This document shows positions 5,356 through 6,313 of a stretch of 6,313 nt of DNA, piece by piece. This DNA is from CAYOXX01 sp964408025 (GTDB lineage Bacteria; Acidobacteriota; DATKUA01). Within the stretch, counting starts at the first letter, position 1. Each line of letters opens with the position of its first letter. The DNA is taken from NCBI GenBank assembly GCA_964408025.1, contig CAYOXX010000123.1, forward strand, positions 1 through 6,313, read 5' to 3'. Below the pieces are notes generated by a model. The model was not told the origin of the DNA and did no database searches. It saw only the letters and a list, made by a program, of their open reading frames with translations. Made by a program: the position numbers and the translations under genes.

Positions 5356-6231
5356 CTAGCCGTCGAGGACGCAGCGGCAGGCGGCGTCGGCGATGCCGGT
5401 GATGCTCTCCACGCCCTTCAGAACCCTGTCGGCGCGGCGGCCCCAGGCGACCAGCGGCACCGGGTTGGCGGTGTGCGAGCGGGTGGAGGCGTCCTCGATG
5501 TTGCCGTGGTCGCTGCAGAGCATCACGCAGTGGCGCTCCAGGTCGGTCGTATCGAGCAGCGCCCTCAGCATCCGCTCCAGGAGCAGGATCACCTCGGCGG
5601 CCTCGATGTCGATCCGCCGGTGGGCTGCTGCGTCGGTGAGGAAGAACTCGTAGAGCACGAAATCGTGTTTCCCAAGCAGGCCGGCCAGGTTGGCGGCAGC
5701 CGCTTCGGGCGAGTGCTCGGGCACGTCGAAGCCGTTCTCGATCAGGAAGCGGTTGCTGAAGTCCTGGAAGATCGCCTCCCCCGTGGCGATCTGCCACACC
5801 CAGCGCGGCCGCAGCCCGGCGCCGAGCATGTGCAGCGTCGAGGCGCTCATGCGGCCGGGTGGCCGCAGGAAGTAGGCCGGCGTGAAGGCGTTGGCGAAGG
5901 TCGCCCGCTTGCCCGCCCGCCGCAGGCGCAGGAAGATGCTGTCGGCCTCCAGCAGGCGGCGCAGGCGGGCGTTGGGCCAGCCGCTGAGGTGGCGGCCCAG
6001 CAGCCGGGCAGTGTTGACGCCGGTGAAGATGGCCGTCTGCCCGGTGGCGCTCTGGGGCAGCCCGGGCACCCCCATGGTGGCGTCTACCGAGCGAGCGGCA
6101 CCGCCGCGGAAGCCGTAGTTGACCTCGATATCGGGCCCGAAGCGGAGCAGCTCGACTCCCGGCTGCAGCAGGGGATTGCCTTCCGGCGCGCCGAGGCCTA
6201 GGCCGTCTACGAAGAGCAGCAACAGGGACAT
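5356..6231 (-). CDS. Alkaline-phosphatase-superfamily metalloenzyme, substrate unknown
   Basis: This 291-residue protein has the two-metal core of the alkaline phosphatase/iPGM/phosphopentomutase superfamily. The N-terminal metal Asp is in FVDGLG (D9). The nucleophile loop is GLPQSATGQTAIFTGVNTA (57-75), with S61, T63 or T66 as candidate nucleophile. A second metal set is FFLTDAAAHRR (D200, H204), and SDHGNIEDASTRSHT (240-254) supplies D241, H242 and H253. All ligand positions expected for a working enzyme are present. It is far shorter than iPGM (about 510) and phosphopentomutase (about 390), so the large cap domain is reduced and neither activity should be assumed; phosphate-ester hydrolysis or transfer is the family expectation. 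There is no signal peptide: the N-terminus MSLLLLFVDG is the first core strand, so it is probably cytoplasmic. The ATG at 6231 is fixed by an in-frame stop two codons upstream. The ribosome-binding site is weak. Confidence 0.87.
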   Translation of the reverse strand: MSLLLLFVDGLGLGAPEGNPLLQPGVELLRFGPDIEVNYGFRGGAARSVDATMGVPGLPQSATGQTAIFTGVNTARLLGRHLSGWPNARLRRLLEADSIFLRLRRAGKRATFANAFTPAYFLRPPGRMSASTLHMLGAGLRPRWVWQIATGEAIFQDFSNRFLIENGFDVPEHSPEAAAANLAGLLGKHDFVLYEFFLTDAAAHRRIDIEAAEVILLLERMLRALLDTTDLERHCVMLCSDHGNIEDASTRSHTANPVPLVAWGRRADRVLKGVESITGIADAACRCVLDG

Positions 6232-6249
6232 CGCCCACTACCCGCGAGG

Positions 6250-6284
6250 CGAACAAAGGGGGGGAAGGCCGCGGCCTTCCCCCC
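6250..6284 (-). terminator. Perfect 26-bp GC palindrome followed by T-rich tract
   Basis: Bases 6259-6284 form a perfect palindrome: six G, AAGGCC, central GC, GGCCTT, six C. Read on the minus strand it is followed by CTTTGTT (6258-6252), giving the stem-then-T layout of an intrinsic terminator for a minus-strand gene lying beyond 6313. On the plus strand it is followed by GTGGCGTTTCC, a weaker tail. It lies only 27 bases upstream of the metalloenzyme ATG, so it could instead act as an attenuator in that gene's leader. Confidence 0.6.
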
Positions 6285-6313
6285 GTGGCGTTTCCGTTGT
6301 CGAGGTGCCGCTA

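Noticed and set aside
5287..6201. Plus-strand frame of 304 codons opposite the metalloenzyme
   Set aside because: It is antisense to the conserved metal-site motifs and has repetitive Gly/Ala/Val/Glu-rich composition without a recognisable domain.
5171..6256. Minus-strand frame of 361 codons, longer than the metalloenzyme it overlaps
   Set aside because: The translation is Arg/Pro/Gly-rich with no domain. The 291-residue frame carries every metal-ligand motif, and the longer frame also runs through the intergenic repeat.

Overview
The window is very GC-rich (by eye about two thirds G+C). It looks like ordinary chromosomal sequence from a Gram-negative, probably uncultivated bacterium. An LptC-type lipopolysaccharide-export protein on the left edge points to an outer membrane. 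No gene carries a lineage-specific marker that would fix the phylum, and the proteins read as divergent members of widespread families.

Layout, left to right. (1) A minus-strand pair: a sugar-1-phosphate nucleotidyltransferase with a C-terminal left-handed beta-helix (1926-964), then, 38 bases downstream, a long LptC/OstA-type protein (925 to beyond base 1). The second gene is cut by the window edge. (2) An 86-base divergent region with overlapping promoter-like elements on both strands. (3) A plus-strand polytopic membrane protein of the lysylphosphatidylglycerol-synthase-TM/flippase-like family (2013-2999). (4) nadB, L-aspartate oxidase, on the minus strand and convergent with the membrane protein. 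Its best start is a GTG at 4649 with a strong Shine-Dalgarno sequence. (5) A 197-base divergent intergenic region with the best promoter of the window, bracketed by a 7-bp inverted repeat. It drives an unrecognised 98-residue plus-strand protein (4847-5143). (6) A 212-base convergent intergenic region holding a copy of the widespread 'GTCATTGCGAG...GAAGCAATC' interspersed repeat with a diverged right arm. (7) A minus-strand alkaline-phosphatase-superfamily metalloenzyme of unknown substrate (6231-5356). (8) A perfect 26-bp palindrome 27 bases upstream of that gene, resembling a terminator or attenuator.

Functionally, the left part fits the cell envelope: activated-sugar synthesis, LPS transport and a lipid or polyprenyl-linked membrane protein. 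nadB makes iminoaspartate for NAD biosynthesis, but its usual partners nadA and nadC are not in the window. The small protein and the metalloenzyme are unassigned. I see no mobile element genes, CRISPR array, tRNA, rRNA or defence system, and no clearly new multi-gene system. The most unusual items are the 98-aa protein with its operator-like promoter, the long two-block LptC/OstA protein, the interspersed repeat and the palindrome in front of the metalloenzyme gene.
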